Assembly: GCA_030043595.1 (NCBI GenBank)
Contig: JASHXJ010000495.1
Location: forward strand, 1-36,389
Source: Trebonia sp.
GTDB taxonomy: Bacteria; Actinomycetota; Actinomycetes; Streptosporangiales; Streptosporangiaceae
DNA: 36,389 nt
Direction: 5' to 3'
Position 1 is the stretch's first letter. Each line of letters begins with the position of its first letter. Below, piece after piece: positions 16,056 to 23,360 of the stretch. The translations under genes and the position numbers were made by a program. The notes beneath the pieces are model-generated. The model worked only from the letters and a program-made list of their open reading frames with translations, made no database searches and had not been told where the DNA came from.

Positions 16056-16673
16056 ATGAAAACTTCATGGCCAAGAGTCCCTGCTCCGATCGTGACTGTG
16101 AGCACGGTGTGCATGGGAGCAATGATCATCGTCGGCTGCGCGGGGGGTAATACGACGGTGACGGTCACAACCACGCCGACCACTCAGGCTCCAACTGCCG
16201 CCCCGAGCACAGCAGGCTCAGCCGCTTCCGCCTCCCCGCCTTCCGGGACAGCAGTGGCCTCTCCGACGATAAGCCCTGTCGCCTCGGCCCCAGCTTCGTC
16301 CGGGCCGCCCAATGGAACGCAACTTGCCACATATTCCTTCCAGCTTCCGAACGGTTATTGGGCGCCCCTAGGCCTAACCGCGCCCACCCGCGCGCAGCTT
16401 ACCAATCAGTCGCAACTGGATATCCAGTACAACGGAGAGCTCTATTTTGGAGTTAACGACCAGGTACTGGCATTGCCAAATAATTCTGTACCGACCTACC
16501 AGGCATGCGCGAACAACAACCAGATCGAGAACGGCGGGCTGGGATTGAACGCGGTTAGGGGTACCGCCTTCTGCGTAGTCGAAGGTAGAACTATCGCCGG
16601 GGTCGAAGTGGGCTCGGTAAATGACAACCCTGCGTACGTTGTGCTGAACGTCACGATATGGCAGTACACCTAA
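16056..16673 (+). CDS. Putative secreted lipoprotein of unknown function
   Basis: 205 aa from ATG 16056 (GGGAG at 16046-16050). Signal peptide: MKTSWPRVP, a hydrophobic core and lipobox IVGC with Cys28 as the lipidation site. Residues 32-85 are a Thr/Ala/Ser/Pro-rich linker, a typical wall-spanning stalk. The C-terminal domain (about 90-205) contains YSFQLPNGYWAPLGLTAPTR and two Cys (QAC, AFC) that may pair. It is not a family I recognise. Upstream in-frame codons back to 15831 are not translated in my reading because they would bury the signal peptide. A hairpin at 16678 follows the stop. Confidence 0.75.
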   Translation: MKTSWPRVPAPIVTVSTVCMGAMIIVGCAGGNTTVTVTTTPTTQAPTAAPSTAGSAASASPPSGTAVASPTISPVASAPASSGPPNGTQLATYSFQLPNGYWAPLGLTAPTRAQLTNQSQLDIQYNGELYFGVNDQVLALPNNSVPTYQACANNNQIENGGLGLNAVRGTAFCVVEGRTIAGVEVGSVNDNPAYVVLNVTIWQYT

Positions 16674-16677
16674 AGAG

Positions 16678-16704
16678 ACCGCCGTTTTTGGCGGAGGAGG
16701 CGGT
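16678..16704 (+). terminator. Hairpin terminator after the lipoprotein gene
   Basis: CCGCC (16679-16683), loop GTTTTT, GGCGG (16690-16694). An alternative longer pairing is ACCGCC with GGCGGT (16699-16704). It starts a few bases after the lipoprotein stop. The T-run is in the loop rather than after the stem. Confidence 0.45.
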
Positions 16705-16777
16705 GCTCTTACGTTCATTGTCCAATTGCGCGGCGTATAGTATAGAGCGCTGCGTGGTCCCAGCGCGTATCCTGCAT

Positions 16778-16857
16778 GGCGAAGAGCGCTCCAGTCCGCG
16801 GGAAATTTGCGTAGGTGTGGTGACCTGCAATCTCCCAGAACCAGGGCGCTCTTCGCC
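16778..16857. repeat. 12-bp perfect inverted repeat, 80-bp MITE-like unit
   Basis: GGCGAAGAGCGC at 16778-16789 and GCGCTCTTCGCC at 16846-16857. The 56-bp interior shows no gene. Ends of a small non-autonomous element, or a relic of a transposon end, are the likeliest explanations. Confidence 0.55.
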
Positions 16858-17092
16858 CTTAAACCGGCAAGAACAGCTGCCCTGCGGGCGTCCGCGATTC
16901 CCGCCCAGATCGCCCCGCACCCATAAGGTGCAGCACCCGCTCGAGTCCGCGCCAACACCGCCGCGGCCCGCGCCCGGCCTGGCATGACAGCGGTTCAGCA
17001 GGCTCGGCACAGCAGCGTACATATCAGCTCAAACCGGCTCCCAGGGCCTGCCAACCCGGGTAAGCTCAGCACGCACGCGAAGAAGCCCTGTA

Positions 17093-17118
17093 TTCCTGCC
17101 CGATATCGGGCAGGAATC
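17093..17118. repeat. Perfect 26-bp palindrome
   Basis: The left arm ATTCCTGCCCGAT is followed immediately by its exact reverse complement. It lies 39 bp before the 89-aa gene that precedes glmS. It may be an operator, a recombination site or a two-way terminator for whatever is transcribed from the left; it has no spacer and no U-run. Confidence 0.8.
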
Positions 17119-17157
17119 TTGTAGTAAACGAAGGGCGCTGTCACACTGGTCATCGCT

Positions 17158-17427
17158 ATGAGCGAGTCGTATCCGCAGGACTTGGTCCGCCACGTCGCGG
17201 CGTCTACCGGGCTTCCCGAGGCGACAGCGACGCGAGTGGTGGCAGATGTCACGTCGTACTACGCCGAGACCGTCGAGGACTTCGTACGCAGGCGACACGA
17301 AGAGCTCAAACGTAAGCAGCGCAAGAACGACGAGATCTGGCCGCAGATCGCGGCTGAGCTGGTCACCCGCAGGTTCGGGCCACCGGAACTGTCCGGCCGC
17401 CAGCTGCGGCGCATCGTCTACGGCTGA
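17158..17427 (+). CDS. Conserved-looking 89-aa protein upstream of glmS
   Basis: Starts at ATG 17158 without a visible ribosome-binding site. Composition: an N-terminal helical part, LVRHVAASTGLPEATATRVVADVTSYY, then a strongly charged helix RRRHEELKRKQRKNDEIW, then RRFGPPELSGRQLRRIVYG at the end. I have the impression of having seen similar short proteins with the RQLRRIVYG ending in other bacteria, but cannot name a function. The basic C-terminus suggests nucleic-acid contact. It ends 59 bp before glmS and may share its transcript. Confidence 0.7.
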   Translation: MSESYPQDLVRHVAASTGLPEATATRVVADVTSYYAETVEDFVRRRHEELKRKQRKNDEIWPQIAAELVTRRFGPPELSGRQLRRIVYG

Positions 17428-17486
17428 CAGCAGAGCCGGCCAGCCCCAGCGTGGGCCGGACCGGCCAGACCGAGAGGAGAAGGCGC

Positions 17487-19361
17487 GTGTGCGGGATCGT
17501 CGGCTACGTTGGCAAGCGGGACGCGGCACCTGTCCTGGTGGAGGGGCTGCATCGGCTCGAGTATCGCGGCTACGACTCCGCGGGCCTGGCGGTGTTGCAC
17601 CGCGGCCGGCTGCAGGTGACCAAGACCGCGGGCCGGGTACAGGACCTGCGCGACAAGCTCAAGAGCAACACCAAGGCAACGCTGGGCATCGGTCACACCC
17701 GCTGGGCCACGCACGGTGAGCCGAACGAGATCAATGCCCACCCGCACACCGACACCGCGGGCCGGATCGCGGTGGTCCACAACGGCATCATCGAGAACGC
17801 CGAACATCTCCGTGCCCAGCTCCAGGGCAACGGCGTCAGGCTCGTCTCGGACACCGACACAGAGCCGCTCGCCCACATGATCGCCGCCGAGCTGGCTGCC
17901 GCCGAAGCCAGCACCGGCGACGCCGACGGCGCCGACACCGTCGGCGTCTCGCTCGAAGAGGCCGTGATGCGCACCCTCCGCCACGTCGAAGGCGCCTACG
18001 GCCTAGTCGTACTCGACACGAAGCATCCCGACCAGCTTGTCGTCGCCCGCAACGGCAGCCCGATCGTGCTTGGCCTCGGCGAGGACGAGATGTTCGTCGC
18101 CTCCGACGTGGCCGCCCTGGTCCGCTACACCCGCCAGGTCATCTACCTGGAGGACGGGGAGGTCGCGACGATCCGCGCGACCGACTACCGCACGACCATG
18201 CTCAACGGCGGCCAGGCCAACAAGCAAGTCAGGACCCCCACCACCGTCGACGCAGACGCCGATGACTACGATCTCGGCACGTACCAGGACTACATGCGCA
18301 AGGAAATCCACGAGCAGCCGGACGCCCTGCGCCGTGCGCTGCTGGGCAGGCTCGACGATCGCTTCGCCACCGCCAGACTCGGCGGCATCAACCTGGACGC
18401 CCGTGACCTGCGGAACATCCGTCAGATCAAGTTCCTCGGCTGCGGCTCCGCCTACTACGCGGGCCAGATGGGTGCCATGATCATCGAGGAACTCGCCCGC
18501 ATACCGGCCGACGCCGAGCCGGCCAGCGAGTTCCGCTACCGCTCCCCGGTTGTGGACCCGGACACGCTCTACGTCGCGGTGAGCCAGTCGGGCGAGACGA
18601 GCGACACGCTGATGGCGGTGCAAGAGCTCAAGCGCAAGGGCGGCCAGGTCATCGGCGCGGTCAACGTGGTCGGCAGCGCCATCGGCCGTGAGTGCGGCCG
18701 CGGCATTTTCTTGCACGCGGGCCCCGAGGTAGCGGTTGCCTCCACCAAGGCGCTGACGAACATGGCCGTCAGCTTCGCCCTGCTCGGCCTGCTACTCGGA
18801 CGGGTCCGCGACCTGTCCGCCGCCAGCGGCCACCGCATCATCAGCGGCCTGCGCAACCTGCCCGAACAGGTGAACAAGATCCTCCACAACGAAGAGGAGA
18901 TCGCGACGATCGCCCATCGCTTCGCGCAGGCCGAGCACATGTTTTACATCGGCCGGGTCCGGGGCTGGCCGGTCGCGCGTGAAGGCGCGCAGAAGCTGAA
19001 GGAGATCTCCTACGTGCACGCGGAGGCCTACCAGGCTGGCGAGCTCAAGCACGGCCCGCTGGCACTGATCCACCGCGACATGCCGAGCGTAGTGATCATT
19101 CCGAGCGACGACCTGGTAGCGAAAAATGTATCCACGATCGAGCAGATCAAGGCCCGTGGCGGCCCGGTCATCGCCCTTGCGAGTGCCGAAATTCCCGAAG
19201 GCCTAGCCGACGCGGTCATCAAGGTCCCGAGGGCGGAACCGGAACTCGAGCCGATCCTGCTGAACGTCCCGCTGCAGATCCTCGCTTACCACACCGCGGC
19301 CAAGCTGGGCCGCGACATAGACAAGCCGCGAAACCTAGCCAAGAGCGTAACCGTCGAATAG
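17487..19361 (+). CDS. glmS: Glutamine-fructose-6-phosphate aminotransferase
   Basis: 624 aa from GTG 17487 (GAGAGGAGAAGG directly upstream). Makes glucosamine-6-phosphate from fructose-6-phosphate and glutamine, the first step to UDP-GlcNAc and peptidoglycan; cytosolic. The second residue is the catalytic Cys (CGIVGYVGKR), exposed by Met removal. RLEYRGYDSAG and GHTRWATHGEP belong to the glutaminase domain (1-240). Two SIS sugar-isomerase domains follow, with GCGSAYYAG (about 318) and SQSGETSDT (about 366). The C-terminus is the invariant PRNLAKSVTVE. An N-terminal extension to 17451 is rejected because it would block the Cys. Possibly a second glmS copy, as many actinomycetes have two. Confidence 0.97.
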   Translation: MCGIVGYVGKRDAAPVLVEGLHRLEYRGYDSAGLAVLHRGRLQVTKTAGRVQDLRDKLKSNTKATLGIGHTRWATHGEPNEINAHPHTDTAGRIAVVHNGIIENAEHLRAQLQGNGVRLVSDTDTEPLAHMIAAELAAAEASTGDADGADTVGVSLEEAVMRTLRHVEGAYGLVVLDTKHPDQLVVARNGSPIVLGLGEDEMFVASDVAALVRYTRQVIYLEDGEVATIRATDYRTTMLNGGQANKQVRTPTTVDADADDYDLGTYQDYMRKEIHEQPDALRRALLGRLDDRFATARLGGINLDARDLRNIRQIKFLGCGSAYYAGQMGAMIIEELARIPADAEPASEFRYRSPVVDPDTLYVAVSQSGETSDTLMAVQELKRKGGQVIGAVNVVGSAIGRECGRGIFLHAGPEVAVASTKALTNMAVSFALLGLLLGRVRDLSAASGHRIISGLRNLPEQVNKILHNEEEIATIAHRFAQAEHMFYIGRVRGWPVAREGAQKLKEISYVHAEAYQAGELKHGPLALIHRDMPSVVIIPSDDLVAKNVSTIEQIKARGGPVIALASAEIPEGLADAVIKVPRAEPELEPILLNVPLQILAYHTAAKLGRDIDKPRNLAKSVTVE

Positions 19362-19367
19362 GGCGAG

Positions 19368-19391
19368 ACGCTGACGTTCCCGCGTCAGCGT
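19368..19391 (+). terminator. glmS terminator hairpin
   Basis: ACGCTGACG (19368-19376), loop TTCCCG, CGTCAGCGT (19383-19391): a perfect 9-bp stem six bases after the glmS stop. It is followed by ATTTG, a weak U-rich stretch. Confidence 0.75.
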
Positions 19392-19476
19392 ATTTGCACC
19401 GCGGTGTCACCCAACTGCGCCATGATTGGAAGTACGCAGCGAATTTGCTCGCTGTCGGAGCACCTGGGGGTGGAAG

Positions 19477-20469
19477 GTGCCTGAAGACGGTTCGGTCGTC
19501 AACCACAGTGATGCCACGATTGGTGGCGATGGATCCGGCGGCCTAGCGCAGGTATCGGAGCCGTCGGGCGCGCCGCCTGCTCAGCCCCAGCCGGGTCCCG
19601 TTCCGTGGGTCCAGGCGATTGGCGCGGCGACTGCGTTCGTCGCGGTGGGACTCGGCCTGGTCTATGGCCTGGGCGCGATATCCATCGGGCTGAGATTGTG
19701 GTTCATAAAAGATCCGGTGACACCCGTTCTGGGACAACTGCCCAGCAGCTTCCTGCTGGTCGACGCATTCAGTGAGCTAATTCTTCCCGTCATTGCCGTC
19801 GGAGCAGCTGCGTACTTTATTCTCGAATTCATCTTGAAGGACAGCTGGCGGCGAGCGCTCACTGCAAATGCCGGCCATCCGCAGAGGCATCTTCTCATCC
19901 TATTTTTCGCTATGCTTGTGGCGCTGGCCCCGCTGGGATTCCTGCAGCTGAATTACACGGAAGTCGGCGTGATTCGTTCCTACTGGGAAATCTTTGGACT
20001 CTGTGCCGCACTGAGCATCCTGTCGATTTACTTGGCGCTCCGTGTCCTGGTACTGGTAAGGGAGCACGAGCAGCAGGCGGAAGCCGAGCGGGAGATGCAC
20101 CGAGGACGTCAGCGTTCCCTGGCTCTGAGCAAGGCAGCGCGTGCCGGAGTGCGCGTGGGTATAGCAGCACTCGCTCTGGTTCCGTCGGTGAGCTTCACGT
20201 TCGCCGCTGCTGCCCCGTTGCCTGTGGTCTACCTCTGTGGCCCATCATTCAATCATGTGGACTCGTCCGGGCGCCACTATGCGGTGGGAAACCTAATCGG
20301 CATCAGCAGCCAATGGGCTTATATTGCCGAGACGCGCATCAACTCAACCGCCGGCACTTATATTGGCAATTATATAGCCGTTATCCCACTCTCGGAAGTC
20401 CAGCTTCAGGCCATCGGCGGTGATGGCGAATGCAATAATATTCTCCCCCCATCTCAGTCACATGGATAA
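19477..20469 (+). CDS. Membrane protein of unknown function, about 5 TM
   Basis: 330 aa from GTG 19477, preceded by GGGGG at 19466-19470. A Pro/Gly/Ser-rich cytoplasmic-like N-terminus (1-40) is followed by hydrophobic segments at about 43-70, 87-117, 135-155, 170-195 and 230-255. Between helices 4 and 5 lies a charged helix (REHEQQAEAEREMHRGRQR) that could be a coiled coil. The C-terminal part (about 265-330) is polar with two Cys and is probably outside the membrane. No known family is recognised. Monocistronic: the glmS terminator precedes it and a new promoter region follows. Confidence 0.75.
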   Translation: MPEDGSVVNHSDATIGGDGSGGLAQVSEPSGAPPAQPQPGPVPWVQAIGAATAFVAVGLGLVYGLGAISIGLRLWFIKDPVTPVLGQLPSSFLLVDAFSELILPVIAVGAAAYFILEFILKDSWRRALTANAGHPQRHLLILFFAMLVALAPLGFLQLNYTEVGVIRSYWEIFGLCAALSILSIYLALRVLVLVREHEQQAEAEREMHRGRQRSLALSKAARAGVRVGIAALALVPSVSFTFAAAAPLPVVYLCGPSFNHVDSSGRHYAVGNLIGISSQWAYIAETRINSTAGTYIGNYIAVIPLSEVQLQAIGGDGECNNILPPSQSHG

Positions 20470-20584
20470 TCGGGAGACGCACCCTCAATTAGCCGCTTAC
20501 GTGTCACCCAGAACAAGGCCCTCGCCCGCCCCGGCCTGCTGTCGGCCCTGGGCTCGATGCGGCGGAGGGACACGTCAGCTTGCG

Positions 20585-20590
20585 TAAGAC
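20585..20590 (+). promoter_or_regulatory. -10 box for leaderless SET-gene transcript
   Basis: TAAGAC lies seven bases before ATG 20597, so transcription would begin at the start codon. No clear -35 is seen. Confidence 0.4.
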
Positions 20591-20596
20591 TGGGCC

Positions 20597-21160
20597 ATGG
20601 TCGTCTCCAGCTACATCACCCCGAAGGCCCGCAAGGGCGTGGCAAGCGCAATCCAGGGCCGCGGGCTGGTTGCCGTCGCGCCGATCGCCAAGGACGAGCT
20701 CGTCGCGATCAAGGGCGGTCACATCGTTACCAGCTCTGCCCTGCGATCCCTGCCGGAACGTCTCCAGAACTCCGAGATCCAGATCGCCGACGGCTTTCAC
20801 CTCGTCGCCCTGGAGGAGGCCGAGTATGAGCCGGTCATGCTGTTCATCAATCATTCCTGCGAACCCAACGTGGGCTTCGCGGGCAACATCGTCTTGGTAG
20901 CCATGCGCGCCATCAGTCCGGGCGAGGAGCTAACCACGGACTACGCGCTGTTTGACGACTACGACGACACCATGGAATGCAACTGCGGAACGCCGTCTTG
21001 CCGCGGCACGATCGGCGGCCGGGACTGGCAGCGCCCGGACTTGCAGCGCACGTACGGCAGCTACTTCTCCTCCTACCTTCTGCGCCGACTGTCCCGCCAG
21101 CCCGACGGCGGAGGCTGTGCTCGGTCCGCGTGGCGTGACGGCCCTATAGTTCAGGCATGA
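20597..21160 (+). CDS. SET-domain protein (lysine methyltransferase-like)
   Basis: 187 aa. SET-domain motifs are clear: NHSCEPN (85-91), the AdoMet-binding/pseudoknot segment; GEELTTDY (109-116) with the catalytic-type Tyr; and a post-SET zinc cluster, C128-x-C130-xxxx-C135 (ECNCGTPSC). With the SET-loop Cys88 this gives the four usual zinc ligands. Such proteins transfer methyl from S-adenosylmethionine to lysine. Bacterial targets are mostly unknown. There is no other recognisable domain. ATG 20597 lacks a Shine-Dalgarno sequence and is probably leaderless. The stop overlaps the next small ORF (ATGA 21157-21160). Confidence 0.85.
   Translation: MVVSSYITPKARKGVASAIQGRGLVAVAPIAKDELVAIKGGHIVTSSALRSLPERLQNSEIQIADGFHLVALEEAEYEPVMLFINHSCEPNVGFAGNIVLVAMRAISPGEELTTDYALFDDYDDTMECNCGTPSCRGTIGGRDWQRPDLQRTYGSYFSSYLLRRLSRQPDGGGCARSAWRDGPIVQA
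21145..21150 (+). promoter_or_regulatory. -10 box inside the SET gene, for the 53-aa ORF
   Basis: TATAGT stands six bases before ATG 21157. As for the SET gene, this spacing predicts a leaderless transcript, here in addition to coupled translation. Confidence 0.4.
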
Positions 21161-21318
21161 AGTTTGTTGTGCTCTGCGGACCTGCCAGGAATCCGCCAGA
21201 CCTCGTTGTGGGGCCGTTCGAGACTGCTGAGGATGCCAACGATTGGCTAACTGCGCGTATACCCCAGACGGATCGCTATGCCGTCCCGATGCCGCTTACT
21301 GCGCCACAAGACCGCTGA
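21157..21318 (+). CDS. 53-aa small protein
   Basis: MKFVVLCGPARNPPDLVVGP, then FETAEDANDWLTARIPQ and TDRYAVPMPLTAPQDR. It starts in an ATGA overlap with the SET gene and has its own -10-like TATAGT. The pattern (short beta strand, GPF-(D/E)-(S/T)-A-E-D-A helix, then RYAVxPL) is that of small actinobacterial proteins predicted to fold as a beta-alpha-beta unit. Function unknown. Coding is supported by codon bias, the overlap and the promoter-like element. Confidence 0.6.
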   Translation: MKFVVLCGPARNPPDLVVGPFETAEDANDWLTARIPQTDRYAVPMPLTAPQDR

Positions 21319-21361
21319 ATTAAGCGCGACGTGGCGGCATGGGACCCAACGTCCTCTTCTG

Positions 21362-22084
21362 TTAGCTGAGCCTTGTGCCCGCTCTACCGATCGAGAGGAT
21401 CTTACCGGTCATAGTCCCGTCGTCCAGTTCGCGCAGTCCCGCAATGACCGATTTCGTGCTGACGATCCCGGGGAAGCTGTTCGGCGCGATCGCGTTCACC
21501 CGCACGCCGATCGCGCTGAACTCATCGGCCATATGCCGGGTCAGGGTGTTCATCGCGGCTTTCGAGGCCGCGTACATACTCTGCCCGCGGCCGCTATAGA
21601 CATGGGTCGCGGAGGCGCTGCTCACGTTGATCCACGACCGGTTCCAGGCGCGGTTGTCCCGGTCGTCTCGCTGCCAGAACTCGCGGGCGACGAGCGCCGC
21701 GAGCTGCAAGGGGACGACGACGTTCAGCCGGAACTGGTCCCCGGCGCTGGCGACGAGAGCGCCACTGCCCAGAATGGACCCGAACGTTGGCTGCACGGCG
21801 GCGTGGATCACAACGTCGATCCGGTCGAAGCGAGCGAGGGTGACCTCGACAACCCGGGCCAGATCGGCGTCCTGGGTGAGGTCGGCCTGCACCGCGAAGA
21901 CAGGATGGCCATTCTCCGGCAGATGGCCTGGCTCCAGCGGATCGACCACACGCTGCAGCTGGCTCACGACGGCCGGCGGGCGCGTCCGGTATACGGCCAC
22001 GATGTCGTAGCGATCTGCGTGCGCCCGGCAGAATGCAGAACCGAGCGTCCCGCTGGCGCCGGTGAGTACGCAGACCCGCTTCAT
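21362..22084 (-). CDS. Short-chain dehydrogenase/reductase (SDR)
   Basis: 240 aa. Cofactor motif TGASGTLGS near the N-terminus, catalytic Ser in INVSSASATH, and active-site YAASK. The end, NAIAPNSFPG, is also typical. Classical SDRs oxidise alcohols or reduce carbonyls with NAD(P)H; Asn/Arg near the first strand end (YRTRPP) hints at NADP. ATG 22084 is chosen because it overlaps the oxygenase stop as ATGA; a GTG at 22093 is possible. Last gene of the ATP-grasp operon. It might act on the hydroxylated product or make a building block; this is inference. Confidence 0.88.
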   Translation of the reverse strand: MKRVCVLTGASGTLGSAFCRAHADRYDIVAVYRTRPPAVVSQLQRVVDPLEPGHLPENGHPVFAVQADLTQDADLARVVEVTLARFDRIDVVIHAAVQPTFGSILGSGALVASAGDQFRLNVVVPLQLAALVAREFWQRDDRDNRAWNRSWINVSSASATHVYSGRGQSMYAASKAAMNTLTRHMADEFSAIGVRVNAIAPNSFPGIVSTKSVIAGLRELDDGTMTGKILSIGRAGTRLS

Positions 22085-22845
22085 CGCGACCACGTCACGA
22101 TCGCTCGCTGGCCCCAGCGCTCGACAGCGTGCTCGCGCTTTCTGTGCAGCCAGAGCACGACGCTGTCACGGGTTCCCGCGCGGTTGGCCAGGAACCGGTG
22201 GTACGAGTACGGCGTGCACTCGAAGGCCAGGAGAGAGTTGCTGACCGGAGGTATGCTCTGGACCGCGGTCGAGCCCCGGTGCGCGTACAGCGCGCATTCA
22301 CCGCCGTCCCCCTCCCGCCACGGCGCGTTGTTCAGGAAATAGATCATCGCGATCGCGCGGATCCGCTCGACCGGCTGGGCGCCGGGAGTGAGCGGCTCAC
22401 CGTGCTTGTAGTCACAGCGGGCCGACGACGCGCGGTTGATGCCGTCCGCCCCGGCCGCCGATGCGTCGAACCAGCCTGGGTTGAGGTCGTTGTGAATGGT
22501 GCCGTCGCGGCTGCCCGGCTCGTGATGGTGCAGCGCCGCGCCAACGTCATCGGTGACCTTGACGCCAGCGAGCGCAGCGAGCAGATCGTGCCAGCCGCGC
22601 GAGACGAAAAACGAGAGCGGGCCGTCGATGCCGGGCGGGAAGGAATGGATGTAGGCGTCATAGCCCGTCTTGCCCCGCGGGAACGACTTGTCGAGCCCGC
22701 CGGCGAGGATAGCCCGGAAACTGCCTTCGAGCTCGGCGTAGAACTCGGGACTGAAGACATCAGTCGCCACGAAGTGGGTGAACGGCCGCTCCCGCCGCCA
22801 CCACCGTCGGCTCTGCAGGACCTCCGCTGGTTCCGGCGGGGTCAT
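22081..22845 (-). CDS. 2OG-Fe(II) oxygenase, prolyl-4-hydroxylase-like
   Basis: 254 aa. The double-stranded beta-helix iron site is readable: H118-x-D120 in GTIHNDLNPGW and distal H216 in YSYHRFL; R226 (AGTRDSVVLWL) is placed to hold the 2-oxoglutarate carboxylate. AMIYFLNNAPWREGDGGE is the usual strand/loop between them. Family: prolyl 4-hydroxylase alpha/2OG-FeII_Oxy_3, which hydroxylates free or peptidyl proline and other residues. The same operon encodes a protein with Gly-Glu-Pro repeats whose prolines stand before Gly, the position collagen prolyl 4-hydroxylase modifies; it is the obvious candidate substrate (inference). ATGA overlaps occur at both ends (22842-22845, 22081-22084). Confidence 0.85.
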   Translation of the reverse strand: MTPPEPAEVLQSRRWWRRERPFTHFVATDVFSPEFYAELEGSFRAILAGGLDKSFPRGKTGYDAYIHSFPPGIDGPLSFFVSRGWHDLLAALAGVKVTDDVGAALHHHEPGSRDGTIHNDLNPGWFDASAAGADGINRASSARCDYKHGEPLTPGAQPVERIRAIAMIYFLNNAPWREGDGGECALYAHRGSTAVQSIPPVSNSLLAFECTPYSYHRFLANRAGTRDSVVLWLHRKREHAVERWGQRAIVTWSR

Positions 22846-23348
22846 CGCAGCAGGTAATGCGTCTCGAGCAGCTCCCGGACCCGGTCGAGGGAAGCGGCCG
22901 CATCGGCCCCGGCGGCCTGCTTCTCGGCCTCGACCCTGGCGATGGCGCCCTTCTTGCCGAGTACTCCCCGCAGCACCCCTGCACCCGCGAGCAGCGCACC
23001 TTCCGATGTCTCCCCACGCAGCCGTTCCAGCACCGGCCGGATCGCCGGGAGACCGATGTAGATCAGGGCGCCCGCGGCGGGAAACGTGGTCTCGATCGCC
23101 GGCAGCCGGGCACTGTCCATCTCGAAGACACTGTAATCCAGCCGGGAGACCAGGTAGGGAATCTGGTCGCGCGCCTGCAGCTTCCCAAGCAGATGGAGGG
23201 CGTCGCGGACCGTGCCGCCCTTGCGCCCCTCGGCGATGTACTTCTCGGCGATCGCCCTGATCTCCTCGTGCGAAACGTCACGGTCGCGGAGCACGCGCTC
23301 CATGGCCACGCGCCTCGTCTCCGGGTCATCTGATTCCAGATCGAGCAC
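22842..23348 (-). CDS. Small all-helical protein, HEAT/ARM-like
   Basis: 168 aa from GTG 23348, with GGAGGGG in front. No catalytic motif. It consists of amphipathic helix pairs: DDPETRRVAMERVLRD, EEIRAIAEKYIAEGR, TVRDALHLLGKLQARDQIPYL, and GALIYIGLPAIRPVLERL. The spacing and the 'AL.LLG.L....IP.L' pattern are those of HEAT-type repeats, protein-binding scaffolds. It starts 12 nt after the Pro/Glu-rich protein gene stop and overlaps the oxygenase start, so it is part of the operon. It may deliver or shield the substrate protein (inference). Confidence 0.7.
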   Translation of the reverse strand: MLDLESDDPETRRVAMERVLRDRDVSHEEIRAIAEKYIAEGRKGGTVRDALHLLGKLQARDQIPYLVSRLDYSVFEMDSARLPAIETTFPAAGALIYIGLPAIRPVLERLRGETSEGALLAGAGVLRGVLGKKGAIARVEAEKQAAGADAAASLDRVRELLETHYLLR

Positions 23349-23360
23349 GATTTCCCCTCC

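Larger units (their letters stand above)
16674..17157. other. 484-bp region rich in inverted repeats, no convincing gene
   Basis: It contains a terminator-like hairpin (16678-16704), a 12-bp inverted repeat enclosing 56 bp (16778-16857) and a perfect 26-bp palindrome (17093-17118). Frames of about 100-200 codons exist on the minus strand but run over the lipoprotein gene or have no recognisable content. A decayed mobile element is possible. Confidence 0.5.

Noticed and set aside
16374..16985. 203-codon minus-strand frame over the lipoprotein 3' end
   Set aside because: It overlaps the lipoprotein domain, has low-complexity Ala/Arg content and crosses the inverted repeat.
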